Of a stretch of 64,000 bases of DNA, positions 29,641 through 39,827 are shown piece after piece. Origin of the DNA: Brevundimonas abyssalis TAR-001 (GTDB lineage Bacteria > Pseudomonadota > Alphaproteobacteria > Caulobacterales > Caulobacteraceae); contig NZ_BATC01000005.1 of NCBI RefSeq assembly GCF_000466985.1, positions 1-64,000 on the forward strand, in the 5' to 3' direction. Both the position numbers and the translations under genes were made by a program. Numbering within the stretch: the stretch's first letter is position 1; each line of letters opens with the position of its first letter. The notes under the pieces were generated by a model. That model was not told where the DNA came from. It was given only the letters and a program-made list of their open reading frames with translations, and did no database searches.

Positions 29641-30258
29641 ATGATCTGGATGATGCTGCTTGCCGGGCTGGCGGCCCAGGACGACCCGGCGGCCGCGGCG
29701 CATGCCGAAGCGGACGCCCTCATCGCCGCCGCCGGCGCCGAGGGCGTATTCGAGAACATCACAACCGACACCGTCCCGACCCTGCGTCACGTGCAGAGCG
29801 GCCTGACTTGTCACTTCACCTCCGGCGAGGCGACCAATTCCATATCCGTCTTTCCCGACGCCGGCGGCCTGAGCCGGGGCGACAACGTGGGCTGCAATAC
29901 CCGCGGCCAGGACATGGACGTGACGGTTTATGCGACGCGCTACGCCCGGGATTTTTCTGCGGCCGCCGTGCTGGATGACGCCGCCGCCGCGATTCGCCAT
30001 CGCTGGCCTGAAGCGCAGGCTTACGAAGGCGGCTTTCCCCTGTTCACGCCCCCGGACCGGGAAGAGCCCCCGTTGCACGCGGTCTTCAATGTCACCGTCC
30101 GGGATGCGCCCCACGTGACCTTCGTGCTCGTTCAGCACCAGGAGGAATGGAGCTACAAGCTTAGGGGAACACGGGAGGGCGACGACGTCATGATCGCCGG
30201 CATGACCGGCAGCATGATGTTCATGAACGCCCTCGGCGATATTGGCGGCGAGCCCTAG
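29641..30258 (+). CDS. exported protein of unknown function
   Basis: The start MIWMMLLAGLAAQDDP gives a short signal-like leader and 205 residues. The mature protein has two Cys (GLTCHFTSGEATN, NVGCNTRGQDMD), an Ala-rich helix and a C-terminal strand region with a QHQEEWSYKLRGTR segment. A ribosome site (GGGAGACC) precedes the ATG. No family was recognised. Its end overlaps the convergent DUF1028 gene by 4 bases. Confidence 0.6.
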   Translation: MIWMMLLAGLAAQDDPAAAAHAEADALIAAAGAEGVFENITTDTVPTLRHVQSGLTCHFTSGEATNSISVFPDAGGLSRGDNVGCNTRGQDMDVTVYATRYARDFSAAAVLDDAAAAIRHRWPEAQAYEGGFPLFTPPDREEPPLHAVFNVTVRDAPHVTFVLVQHQEEWSYKLRGTREGDDVMIAGMTGSMMFMNALGDIGGEP

Positions 30259-30929
30259 ATCGGAACCTCGCCTTCGGTCCCCGCCGGGTTCTCCCGGGTG
30301 GGCATGTCGCGGATCTCGGGAACCACCTTCTCCCGGAACACCTCGTGCAGGCGGCGCAGCTCGGTGAGGGGCTCGAGGTGGTGGTCCACGCGGATATCCC
30401 ATAGCGGGTAAGCCTCGGTGTCCATCACATAGACGGTGGCCGAGACCTCGCCCTTCACGTCGCCGCCCGCCGCCACGCCCTCGGCCAGGGCCTCCAGCAA
30501 ACGGTCGGCTAGGGGCTCGTCCGGCATGGCCTCGAACCGGTCGGCGGCGCGCGTCAGCACATGGGGTCCCGCCAGCCGGTTGCCCTGAACGCTGAAGCCG
30601 TCCCGCTGCAGCGATCCGCACCAGTCCAGACACGCCTCGCCGGTGAAGACCGCCGTGTGGCCCTCCCGGTCGATCACCGCGAATTGGCGAAAGTGGATGG
30701 CAGGGTCCGTGGTCAGCAGCGCCTCATGCACCGCCCCGGCCGACAGGCCCTGCCGCAGCAGGTCCAGCCCGTCGATGCCCAGATAGGGATTCACCCGGGC
30801 CTGGGTGGCCACCGCGCCCACGCCCGCCGCGGCGTGGGTCAGCAGCTTGCCCACAGCCGGAACCGCCGTCACCGCGGCGATGCCGAACTGTCCGGTGCGG
30901 GCGCAGCGCGCCACCAGGGAGAAGGTCAT
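30255..30929 (-). CDS. DUF1028 family protein
   Basis: The 224-residue protein begins MTFSLVARCARTGQFGIAA, followed by AVPAVGKLLTHAAAGVGAVATQA, the conserved start of DUF1028. This family has an Ntn-hydrolase-like fold, but no enzymatic activity is settled. FAVIDREGHTAVFTG and VQGNRLAG also match. No signal peptide is present. It is convergent with the exported protein gene. Confidence 0.85.
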   Translation of the reverse strand: MTFSLVARCARTGQFGIAAVTAVPAVGKLLTHAAAGVGAVATQARVNPYLGIDGLDLLRQGLSAGAVHEALLTTDPAIHFRQFAVIDREGHTAVFTGEACLDWCGSLQRDGFSVQGNRLAGPHVLTRAADRFEAMPDEPLADRLLEALAEGVAAGGDVKGEVSATVYVMDTEAYPLWDIRVDHHLEPLTELRRLHEVFREKVVPEIRDMPTRENPAGTEGEVPI

Positions 30930-31072
30930 GGGGCAGGAGGCTCCGGTTGCAAGGGGGTCCGGGCCAAACGACCGACGAGCGTGGCGGTTGCGCGGCGGCG
31001 CTTTGCGTATGGCGACGCTGGAACCTTCCGCACCCGGACCGGGTTGGCGTCTGGCGAAAACGGAGACGGACC

Positions 31073-31354
31073 ATGCTGGCAGGGGATTGGGAAAGTGCAG
31101 ATAACAAATCAGGCGCCGGCGCGATGACGCGCGCAGCCTTTTCCTCGACTCTGCGAAGCCAGGGCGGGGTGGTTCTGCACAAGGTGGCGGAAATCGACCT
31201 GGGCGGACGCGAGGTGACGGCCTACTACCGTCTGACCGGCCCGCGCGGCCCCCGCATCCTTCATGATCTGGCCGAGGCGGAGGACGCCTTTGATCGGGAA
31301 GCGGAGCGCCTGATTCCGCCGGCCCGCTGGAAACCGGCGGCGCAGGTCGCTTGA
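31073..31354 (+). CDS. small uncharacterised protein
   Basis: A 93-codon frame starts with ATG after CGGAGACGG. The C-terminal half, VAEIDLGGREVTAYYRLTGPRG followed by HDLAEAEDAFDREAERL, looks like a genuine compact protein. I do not recognise it. A second in-frame ATG at 31124 would give 76 residues. It lies 60 bases before a glutathione transferase gene on the same strand and could be co-transcribed. Confidence 0.5.
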   Translation: MLAGDWESADNKSGAGAMTRAAFSSTLRSQGGVVLHKVAEIDLGGREVTAYYRLTGPRGPRILHDLAEAEDAFDREAERLIPPARWKPAAQVA

Positions 31355-31414
31355 TTTCGGCTCGTGAGCTTCACACCTAGGCTGTTCCATTCCGCCTCAT
31401 CCAGGATGACGACC

Positions 31415-32035
31415 ATGCTGAAGCTCTATTACTCCCCCGGCGCCTGCGCCCTGGCTTCGCACATCGCCTTTGAAGAGGCGGGCGCGGACTATGAGTCCGT
31501 GAAGATCGACCTGAAGGCGGGCGAGCAGAAGGCTCCGGACTACCTGGCGATCAATCCAGCGGGCGTGACCCCGGCGCTGGTGACGGATGAGGGCGTCCTG
31601 ACCGAGAACGCCGTCATCATGTCCTGGATCGCGGACCTGCATCCCGACAGGAACCTCGTGCCGGCCGACGCCTTCCAGCGCGCCCGCATGGACGCCTTCA
31701 ACGGCTGGGCCGCCGCGTCCCTGCACCCGGCCCTGAGCCGCCTGATGTTTTCGCGCCCGCCGCTGGAAGGCGACGCCAGGGACGCCGCCCTGAAAGCCGT
31801 GAAAGACAAGCTGGCCCTGGCCGAACAGCACCTGCTGAAAGGCCCGTTCGTCATGGGCGATCAGCACACCGTCGCCGACGGCTACCTGTCCGTCTTCACC
31901 CGCTGGTGCCGCCTGGCGGGCATCCTGGACGGGGACGCCTATCCGAAGCTGAACACGCACCTGGATGCGGTCCAGGCCCGCCCCGCCGTGCAGCGCGCGC
32001 TGAAGGCCCAGGGAATAGAGCCGGTCGGCGGGTGA
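31415..32035 (+). CDS. glutathione S-transferase (beta-class-like)
   Basis: The ATG at 31415 has an AGGA at the right spacing and gives 206 residues. The start MLKLYYSPGACALASHIAF is typical of the bacterial beta class, with the conserved Cys in GACALA. NPAGVTPAL and ENAVIMSWIAD are glutathione-binding segments, and the C-terminal domain has GPFVMGDQHTVADGYL. It is likely a cytoplasmic detoxification or redox enzyme. It is the last gene before the rod-shape operon. Confidence 0.9.
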   Translation: MLKLYYSPGACALASHIAFEEAGADYESVKIDLKAGEQKAPDYLAINPAGVTPALVTDEGVLTENAVIMSWIADLHPDRNLVPADAFQRARMDAFNGWAAASLHPALSRLMFSRPPLEGDARDAALKAVKDKLALAEQHLLKGPFVMGDQHTVADGYLSVFTRWCRLAGILDGDAYPKLNTHLDAVQARPAVQRALKAQGIEPVGG

Positions 32036-32054
32036 CCGCCGGTCATCCACCGCA

Positions 32055-32086
32055 GGCTTGCCACAAGCCCTCGCATGAGGGCTTGT
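32055..32086 (+). terminator. overlapping hairpins after the GST gene
   Basis: A 10-base perfect stem (ACAAGCCCTC/GAGGGCTTGT, loop GCAT, 32063-32086) lies after the GST stop. Its left arm can instead pair with GGCTTG at 32055-32060. The two hairpins exclude each other. No T-run follows, so it is either a weak terminator or a leader structure ahead of mreB. Confidence 0.5.
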
Positions 32087-32153
32087 AATCCCTCCCGTTG
32101 AGGGGCAAACGGGCCATCAGGTCGGCCGAAGACGATCAGGGTGCGGTGCGTGA

Positions 32154-33284
<1,131 letters not shown>

Positions 33285-33425
33285 GGCGACCGGTGCGGCG
33301 CGGGGTCATTCCCGCGTGATCTCTGTTTTCAATCCGAGCGGTTTTTGCCATAGGCTGGCCCATCGGCGCGGGCGTCCCGCCGATTCCATCCCGATGAAGG
33401 GCCCGAAAGCCCAGGAAGGCGCGCC

Positions 33426-34505
33426 GTGGCGTTTCGCGACGGACCGTTTGATAATCTGAAGGCTCCGCTGACCTGGGTGTCAGCAGGGGTTGTCGTCGTC
33501 GCCATGATCGTGGCGGTGGTGCTTCTCATCGCCAACGGCCGTGATGTGGAGTCCGGCGAGTACGGCGCCGCGCGCGCCGGCGCCGACGCCGTGGCCGCGC
33601 CTGTGGGCGGCGTCCTCGCCGCCCCGGTGCGGTGGGCGGGGCAGGCCAGCGACTATGTGCGCGGCTATTTCTTCGCGGTGTCCGAGAACCGTCGTCTGCG
33701 CGCCGAGCTGGCTGAGCTGGAGCCCTGGCGTGACCAGGCCATCGCGCTCAAGAACGTCAACGCTCGCTACGAAGCCATGCTGGGTCTGCGGGTCGAGCCG
33801 CCAGTGGAGATGGTCACCGCCCGTTCGGTGTCGGAGTCCCGCGGCCCCTTCGTCAACGCCCGTCTGATCGACGTGGGCCAGGCCGCCGGCGTGCGCGTCG
33901 GCAATCCGGTCATCAACGAGCATGGTCTGGTGGGGCGTGTCGTGGGCGCCACCGGCGGGGTCAGCCGGGTCCTGCTCATCACCGACGTGTCCAGCCGGGT
34001 GCCGATCCTGGTGGACCGCACCGACGCCCGCGCCATGTTGTCGGGCGACGGCAGCGGCAATCCCCGGCTTGAATATGTGCGCGGCGAGGATTCCCTGCGT
34101 GAGGGCGACCGCATCCTGACCTCGGGCGACGGCGGCGGCATTCCGCGCGGTCTGCCCGTGGGCGTGGCCGCGCGCGGCATTGACGGCACCTGGCGGGTCA
34201 AGCTGTTCACCGATCGCGGCGCGGTCGACTATGTGCGGGTGCTGCTGTTCCAGGACTTCGCCCAGTTGGCCGATCCCGAGGCGCTCAACGCGCCGCCCCT
34301 GGCCGCGGCGGACACGGCGCCGCCGCCCGACGCCCAGACCGCCGCCCGCATCGCTGATCAGGAGGCCCGCCGCCGCGCCCGCGACGAGGAGGAAGTGCGG
34401 CGCGTGGCCGAGGCCGAGGCTCAACGCCGCCGCGAAGCCGCCGAGCAGGCGGCCGCCCGGACCGCCGCCGCCGCTCAGCCGGCGCCAGAGGAGGTTCAGG
34501 AGTGA
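33426..34505 (+). CDS. mreC: rod shape-determining protein MreC
   Basis: The start is GTG after AGGAAGG; the product has 359 residues. It has one N-terminal transmembrane helix (about residues 18-38), a coiled coil (ENRRLRAELAELEPWRDQ) and the beta-barrel MreC domain (AGVRVGNPVINEHGLVGRV, VDRTDARAML). The last 60 residues are an Arg/Glu/Ala-rich helical extension (ARRRARDEEEVRRVAEAEAQ). MreC links MreB to PBP2 in the periplasm. Its stop overlaps the mreD GTG start. Confidence 0.95.
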   Translation: MAFRDGPFDNLKAPLTWVSAGVVVVAMIVAVVLLIANGRDVESGEYGAARAGADAVAAPVGGVLAAPVRWAGQASDYVRGYFFAVSENRRLRAELAELEPWRDQAIALKNVNARYEAMLGLRVEPPVEMVTARSVSESRGPFVNARLIDVGQAAGVRVGNPVINEHGLVGRVVGATGGVSRVLLITDVSSRVPILVDRTDARAMLSGDGSGNPRLEYVRGEDSLREGDRILTSGDGGGIPRGLPVGVAARGIDGTWRVKLFTDRGAVDYVRVLLFQDFAQLADPEALNAPPLAAADTAPPPDAQTAARIADQEARRRARDEEEVRRVAEAEAQRRREAAEQAAARTAAAAQPAPEEVQE

Positions 34506-35020
34506 GACGGGCGATGGCCGTGCGGGTCGTGGGGCCGATGCAATGGATGGTCTGGCCGGCGCTGATCGCGGTGGCCGGCACGGTGATCCTGGCCACGCCG
34601 GCGCATCTGTTCGGCCTCAGCCTGCCCGAGCCGATCCTGCCGCTGGCCCTGGCTTTCGCCTGGCCCCTGATCCGGCCGTCGGTCCTGGCGCCGCTGATGC
34701 TGCTGGCTCTGGGCCTGTTCCTCGACGTCTTCTGGTTCGCGCCCCTGGGGCTGTGGCCCCTGTCGCTGCTGGCCGTCTATGGCGTGGTTCTGGCCGGGCG
34801 CAGTCTTCTGGCGGGGCAGGACACCCGGATGCTGTTCGCCTGGTACGCGGGGTGCACCATTCTGGCCTTCATTCTGGCCTACATGATCGTCAGCCTGATG
34901 GCGGGCAATGCGCCCAGCCTTCTCGCCCTGTTCTGGCAAGTGCTGCCGACCCTGGCCCTGTTCCCCGTCGCGGGCTGGATGATCGAGCGTTTTGACGACG
35001 GGGATGTGCGTTTCCGATGA
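34502..35020 (+). CDS. mreD: rod shape-determining membrane protein MreD
   Basis: This 172-residue integral membrane protein has five or six hydrophobic helices, as expected for MreD. The GTG start overlaps the mreC stop (GTGA), and its own stop overlaps the next start (ATGA). The segment GLFLDVFWFAPLGLWPLSLL matches the family. MreD is a partner of MreC in the elongasome. Confidence 0.92.
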   Translation: MRRAMAVRVVGPMQWMVWPALIAVAGTVILATPAHLFGLSLPEPILPLALAFAWPLIRPSVLAPLMLLALGLFLDVFWFAPLGLWPLSLLAVYGVVLAGRSLLAGQDTRMLFAWYAGCTILAFILAYMIVSLMAGNAPSLLALFWQVLPTLALFPVAGWMIERFDDGDVRFR

Positions 35021-37047
35021 GCAGCGAACCGTCGATCTTCTTTTCCGACGTCAATGAGCGGCAGGGCTCGTTCCTGCGGCGCACCTTCCTGCTGGGCGGA
35101 GCCACGGCCCTTGGTCTTCTGGCGCTGGGCGGGCGGCTGGGTCAGCTCCAGGTGGTCCAGGCGGGCGAATACGCGACGCTGGCGGTCAACAACCAGTTCA
35201 ACTTCCGTCTCATTCCTCCGCCGCGCGGACGCATCCTGGACCGGGACGGCCTGGTCATCGCGGGCAACCGGCCCAGCTTCCGCGTGATGGTGGTGCGGGA
35301 CGAGACGCGTGATCTGGACCAGACCCTGGATCTTCTGGGCCGGCTGCTGCCGGACACGCTGGAGCGGCGCCGCGCCATCGTGCGCGACGTCAACGCCGCG
35401 CCCCGTTTCGTTCCCGTGCCGGTCAAGAGCGACCTGACGTGGGACGAGTTCGCCCGGGTCAACCTCTACGCCAACGAACTTCCGGGCGTCATGGCCGATA
35501 TGAACGAGGCCCGCTACTACCCGCACGGCGGCGTCTTCTCCCACACGGTCGGCTATGTGGCCAAGGTGTCGGATCGGGACGTGGCCGCGGTCCGCGAGCG
35601 GGGCGAGGCGGTCTCGACCCTGATGTATCACCCCGGCTTCCGCATCGGCCGCCAGGGCATCGAACGGACCCTGGACCCGGATCTGCGTGGGACCGAGGGC
35701 GGCCAGAGGGTCGAGGTGGACGCTCGTGGCCGCATCGTCGGCGAAGACGTGGAGGGCTCCGTCGCGCCGACGCCCGGCAAGGACGTCGTGCTGACGCTCG
35801 ACACCGACGTTCAGTCCCGGGCGCTGGAGGTGTTCGGCGAGGAATCCGGCGGCTGCGTCGTCATGGACATCAGGAACGGCGACGTCCTGTGCATGATGTC
35901 GGCCCCGGCCTTTGACCCCAACCTGTTCGTCTCTGGCGTGCCCGGCAGCGTCTACCGGGCCTGGGCCGACTATGAGCGCCGGCCTCTGCTGGACAAGACC
36001 ATCTACGGCACCTTCCCGCCGGGCTCGACCTTCAAGATGACGACCGCCCTGGCGCTTCTGGACGCGGGCGTGGACCCCACCGAGCGGGTGACGTGCACCG
36101 GCGGGTATCGGTTCGGCAACCGCACGTTCCGCTGTCACAAGGCCAGCGGCCACGGCCCCCAGACCATGCACGACGCCATCAAGAACTCGTGCAACGTCTA
36201 TTTCTACAGCATGTGCAATCGCGCCGGCATCGACCGCATCGCGCGCACCGCCGAGGCCCTGGGCTTCCACCGCACCTACGATTTCGGACTGACGGGCCAG
36301 CGCGAGGGCACCATGCCCTCCACGGAATGGAAACGGCACGCCTTCCGCAACAATCCCAACCCCGACGCGCGCACCTGGTATCCCGGCGAAACCCTGTCGG
36401 TGGCGATCGGGCAGGGCGCGACCGAGGTCAGCGCCCTTCAGCTGGCCGTCATGACGGCCCGCATCGCCAACGGCCGCAAGGCGATCGAGCCTCGTCTCAT
36501 CAAGTCGGTGGGCGGGGTGGACCGTCCGTCCGGCGCCGCCGTTCCCGACCTGCCGTTCTCGGTTCAGCATCTGGACATCGTCCGCGCCGGCATGGCCGCC
36601 GTGGCCAATGACGTGACCGGCACGGCCTACCGGGTCAGCCAGCTGGGCCTCGGCGACATCCAGATGGCGGGCAAGACCGGCACCGCCCAGGCGCGCTCCG
36701 GCCTGCGTCGCGGCACCACCGTCGAGTGGGCCAGCCGCGACCACGGCCTGTTCGTCGCCTTCGCGCCTCATGATGCGCCCCGTTACGCCATCGCGGTCGT
36801 GGTCCAGCATGGCGGCGGCTCCCGCGTGGCCGCGGAAAAAGCGCGTGAGGTCATGCGCGTGACCCTGCTCAAGGACCCGGACATGCGCACGCGCATCGAA
36901 CGACCCCCGCCGCCCGAACCGGTCGGGCCGGTGGAGGAGGAGGATCCCGCCGCCATCGCGCCCCCGGCGCCGGCGCCCCCGCAGCCTCGACCAACGTCGG
37001 TTCCCACGGGACCCCAGCCCTATCTGCCTGAAGGCGGCGCCCAATGA
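35017..37047 (+). CDS. mrdA: penicillin-binding protein 2 (elongation transpeptidase)
   Basis: This 676-residue class B PBP crosslinks peptidoglycan during side-wall growth. A transmembrane helix lies at about residues 23-45. The dimerisation domain follows, with RGRILDRDGLVIAGN. In the transpeptidase domain the active site is PPGSTFKM (SxxK, near 330), with KNSCNVYF (SxN) and MAGKTGTAQ (KTG). The last 60 residues are proline-rich (PPPPEPVGPVEEED, PAPAPPQPRPT), longer than in many homologues. It overlaps both mreD and rodA. Confidence 0.96.
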   Translation: MSSEPSIFFSDVNERQGSFLRRTFLLGGATALGLLALGGRLGQLQVVQAGEYATLAVNNQFNFRLIPPPRGRILDRDGLVIAGNRPSFRVMVVRDETRDLDQTLDLLGRLLPDTLERRRAIVRDVNAAPRFVPVPVKSDLTWDEFARVNLYANELPGVMADMNEARYYPHGGVFSHTVGYVAKVSDRDVAAVRERGEAVSTLMYHPGFRIGRQGIERTLDPDLRGTEGGQRVEVDARGRIVGEDVEGSVAPTPGKDVVLTLDTDVQSRALEVFGEESGGCVVMDIRNGDVLCMMSAPAFDPNLFVSGVPGSVYRAWADYERRPLLDKTIYGTFPPGSTFKMTTALALLDAGVDPTERVTCTGGYRFGNRTFRCHKASGHGPQTMHDAIKNSCNVYFYSMCNRAGIDRIARTAEALGFHRTYDFGLTGQREGTMPSTEWKRHAFRNNPNPDARTWYPGETLSVAIGQGATEVSALQLAVMTARIANGRKAIEPRLIKSVGGVDRPSGAAVPDLPFSVQHLDIVRAGMAAVANDVTGTAYRVSQLGLGDIQMAGKTGTAQARSGLRRGTTVEWASRDHGLFVAFAPHDAPRYAIAVVVQHGGGSRVAAEKAREVMRVTLLKDPDMRTRIERPPPPEPVGPVEEEDPAAIAPPAPAPPQPRPTSVPTGPQPYLPEGGAQ

Positions 37048-38194
37048 CCGGCACAGCCCTGACGCGTCCCGGCCAGCGCGAACGCCTGCCCGTCAAGCTG
37101 GCCGAGATCGACTGGCGCCTTGTGGGCCTGCTGTGCCTCGTCGCCGGGGTCGGGGCCATGATGCTTTATTCCCTGGGCGGAACCTCGTGGGAGCCGTGGG
37201 CGGCCAACCACGTGCTCCGCGTCGGGGTTTGTGTCGTGATCATGCTGGTGCTGTCCCTGGTGAACCTCAGGATATGGTTCGCCACAGCCTATCCCATCTA
37301 TTTTGCGGCTCTGGTGCTGCTCGTGGCCGTGGAGCTGTTCGGCTACACCGTGAACAACGCCAAGAGCTGGCTGGACCTGGGCGTGACCCGCATCCAGCCC
37401 TCGGAGCTCATGAAGATCGGCGTCGTCCTGGCCCTGGCGCGCTGGTACCACGGCGCCTCCGCCCAGGACGCGCGTCTGTCGTGGAAGCTGATCATCCCCG
37501 CCGCCATCATCGGCGTGCCCGTGCTGCTGGTGGCGGACCAGCCGGACCTCGGCACCGCCATGCTGATCGCCATGACGGGCGGCGCCATGATGTTCATGGC
37601 GGGACTCAGCTGGAGACTGGTCGCCGCAGCGGCCGCGGCGGCGGCGGTCGCCATTCCGCTCTTCGTCCAGTTCGTGCTGCACGAGTACCAACGCCAGCGG
37701 GTGCTGACCTTCCTGACGCCGGAGGCCGATCCTCCGGGTCGGGCTATCACATCATGCAGTCCAAGATCGCCATGGGCTCGGGCGGTTTTCTGGGCAAGGG
37801 GTTCGGCCTGGGCAGCCAGAGCCAGCTGGAGTTCCTGCCCGAAAAGCAGACCGACTTCATCTTCGCCGCCCTGGCCGAGGAGTTCGGCTTCGTCGGGTCG
37901 TTCAGCGTGCTGCTGATCTACGCCGCCATCATCGTCATCGCCCTGCGCATCGCCACCCTGTCGCACAGCCATTTCGGGCGAATGGCGGCGGCCGGGGTGA
38001 CGGCGACCTTCGCCGTGTACATCCTGATCAACGGGGCCATGGTCATGGGGCTGGCGCCGGTGGTGGGGGTGCCCATGCCGCTGCTGTCCTACGGCGGCAC
38101 GGTGCTGCTGACCGTGATGGTGGGCTTCGGCCTGATCCAGGCCGTACGGGTGCACCGCTATCTGGAGCTGCCCAAGGGTCGCGGACTGTTCTAG
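37044..38194 (+). pseudogene. rodA: rod shape-determining glycosyltransferase RodA, frameshifted
   Basis: RodA is the SEDS glycosyltransferase that polymerises lipid II for elongation with PBP2. The first frame covers about 230 residues (LVAGVGAMMLYSLGG, NNAKSWLDLGVTRIQPSELMKIG, ADQPDLGTAM). The second frame starts at SGYHIMQSKIAMGSGGFLGKGFGLGSQSQLEFLPEKQTDFIF and runs to the end at 38194. The break lies near 37738, in DPPG-SGYH, where one base appears to be missing. The restored protein has 383 residues. RodA is normally essential in rod-shaped cells, so a sequence error is the likely cause. Confidence 0.93.
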
Positions 38195-38253
38195 AGCCTG
38201 ATCGGTTGAGGTGGAATCGTTTCGCGATTCCGCCGATGCCGTGAATCAGGCTC
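38194..38253. repeat. palindromic element 1
   Basis: The outer arms GAGCCTGAT (38194-38202) and ATCAGGCTC (38245-38253) are perfectly complementary. An inner hairpin GGAATCG/CGATTCC lies at 38213-38231. It follows the rodA stop at once. Its form resembles dispersed intergenic palindromes; copy number must be checked in the genome. Confidence 0.7.
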
Positions 38254-38265
38254 CAGATGAAAGCG

Positions 38266-38327
38266 AGAACATGATTCACGCTTCAGCCGGAACCGCGCTG
38301 CGGTTCCGCCCGAAACGATCATGTTCT
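38266..38327. repeat. palindromic element 2
   Basis: The perfect 10-base outer arms AGAACATGAT and ATCATGTTCT enclose an inner 8-base hairpin GGAACCGC/GCGGTTCC (38289-38307). It begins 12 bases after element 1 and has the same two-level layout, but a different sequence. It ends 11 bases before the next gene. Confidence 0.7.
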
Positions 38328-38338
38328 AGGTTGGGCGA

Positions 38339-38776
38339 ATGTCAAAGCCCGTAAAGGCCGATCCGGCCATGTTCGCCCCGTGCCCGCAGCCGGTCTCGTC
38401 TGAAAAGACCCCCGAGGAATCCGCCGCCCTGGCCGAGGGCCTGCACAAGACCGACAATCCCGCCGAATGGGCCTTCGTGCGCCTGTCGCGCCTGATCAAG
38501 GAGTTCGAGTCGCGCCTGGACCCTGATGACGAGGTCGGGGTGCGCGGCGTCGGCATGCCCGGCGACGGGGTGCTGATGATCCACGACCTGGGCTTCTGGG
38601 GCCCGGACCTGCTGATGTTCTTCGGACGTGACCCCGACGGCCAGCCGGTGACCCTGCTCCAGCACGTCAGCCGCCTGAACGTGGTCCTGTCCGCCAAGCC
38701 AAAGCCCGAACCGCAAAAGCCTGCCCGCCGCATCGGCTTCCGCCTCGACGAGATGGTGCGCGAGAAGGAAGGCTGA
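38339..38776 (+). CDS. DUF6173-like protein
   Basis: The 145-residue protein has a central conserved stretch, EWAFVRLSRLIKEFESRLDPDDEVG then GVLMIHDLGFWGPDLLMFFG and LLQHVSRLNVVL, that I associate with DUF6173. No catalytic residues are known. There is no signal peptide, so it is probably cytoplasmic. It begins right after the two palindromic elements, which may carry or affect its promoter. It is convergent with purS. Confidence 0.65.
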   Translation: MSKPVKADPAMFAPCPQPVSSEKTPEESAALAEGLHKTDNPAEWAFVRLSRLIKEFESRLDPDDEVGVRGVGMPGDGVLMIHDLGFWGPDLLMFFGRDPDGQPVTLLQHVSRLNVVLSAKPKPEPQKPARRIGFRLDEMVREKEG

Positions 38777-38797
38777 ACGGACCGAAATCCGGGCCCG

Positions 38798-38814
38798 GTT
38801 GGACGGCGTCCAAC
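38798..38814. terminator. possible bidirectional hairpin between DUF6173 gene and purS
   Basis: The arms GTTGGAC and GTCCAAC flank a GGC loop between two convergent genes. No clear T-run follows on either strand, so this is a weak candidate. Confidence 0.35.
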
Positions 38815-38829
38815 TGAACCGATTTCAGC

Positions 38830-39072
38830 CTAGGCCACCTCGACGCGGTAGCTCTCGATCACGGTGTTGGCGAGCAGTGTCTCGCACATGCGCTTCACCT
38901 CCGCCTCGGGGTCGGCGACGTCGTCGGCCAGATCGAACTCGATCATCTTGCCGACGCGGGCGTTGGCGACGCCGGGCCAGCCCAGGCTGTGCAGGGCGCC
39001 TTCGACGGCCTTGCCCTGAACGTCCAGGACGCCGGGCTTGAGATAGACGTGAACCTTAACCTTGCGGGCCAT
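38830..39072 (-). CDS. purS: phosphoribosylformylglycinamidine synthase subunit PurS
   Basis: PurS is the small structural subunit of the three-part FGAM synthase (PurS, PurQ, PurL) in purine synthesis. The 80-residue protein begins [20 protein letters not shown], then GWPGVANARVGKMIE, all typical. Its ATG shares a base with the purC stop (TGATG). The purQ and purL genes are not in the window. Confidence 0.95.
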   Translation of the reverse strand: MARKVKVHVYLKPGVLDVQGKAVEGALHSLGWPGVANARVGKMIEFDLADDVADPEAEVKRMCETLLANTVIESYRVEVA

Positions 39073-39827
39073 CAGTGCAGGCCTCCCTGAATCACGGTGG
39101 GCATGTCCTTCATGATGCCGAGACGGCGGGCGACCTCGGCATAGCTTTCGATCACATCGCCCAAATCGCGGCGGAAGCGGTCCTTGTCCAGCTTCTCGCC
39201 GCTGGTGGTGTCCCACAGGCGGCACGAATCCGGGCTGATCTCGTCGGCCAGGATGACGCGGGCGAAGTCGTTCTCCCACACCCGGCCGAACTCGATCTTG
39301 AAGTCCACCAGGGTGATGCCGACGGCGGCGAACATGCCCGACAGATAGTCGTTGATGCGCACGGTCATGGCCAGGATGTCGTCGATCTCCTGGGTTGAGG
39401 CCCAGTTGAAGGCGGTGATGTGCTCTTCGGTCACCATCGGATCGCCCAGCTCATCCTTCTTGTAATAGAATTCGATGATCGAGCGGGGCAGGGCGGTGCC
39501 TTCCTCCTGACCAAGGCGCTGGGCCAGCGAGCCGGCCACCACATTGCGGCAGACCACCTCGAGCGGAATGATCTCGACCTCGCGGATCAGCTGCTCGCGC
39601 AGGTTCAGGCGCTTGATGAAGTGATTGGCGATGCCCATGCCGCCCAGGCGGGTCATGATGAACTCGCTGATCTTGTTGTTCAGCACGCCCTTGCCTTCAA
39701 GGATGGCCTTCTTCTGGGCGTTGAAGGCGGTGGCGTCGTCCTTGAAGTACTGGATCAGGGTGCCGGGCTCGGGTCCTTCGTAGAGGATCTTGGCCTTGCC
39801 TTCGTAAATCTTCTTGCGGTTCTTCAT
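39072..39827 (-). CDS. purC: SAICAR synthase
   Basis: PurC joins aspartate to CAIR using ATP in purine synthesis. The 251-residue protein starts [18 protein letters not shown], with [23 protein letters not shown] and DFKIEFGR as conserved segments. A GTG 3 bases upstream is a possible alternative start. It is translationally coupled to purS, a common alphaproteobacterial order. Confidence 0.96.
   Translation of the reverse strand: MKNRKKIYEGKAKILYEGPEPGTLIQYFKDDATAFNAQKKAILEGKGVLNNKISEFIMTRLGGMGIANHFIKRLNLREQLIREVEIIPLEVVCRNVVAGSLAQRLGQEEGTALPRSIIEFYYKKDELGDPMVTEEHITAFNWASTQEIDDILAMTVRINDYLSGMFAAVGITLVDFKIEFGRVWENDFARVILADEISPDSCRLWDTTSGEKLDKDRFRRDLGDVIESYAEVARRLGIMKDMPTVIQGGLH

Noticed and set aside
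34879-37044. 721-codon open frame antisense to pbp2
   Set aside because: It is a high-GC shadow of pbp2, whose own frame has all PBP motifs and overlaps mreD and rodA. The antisense product shows no family features.
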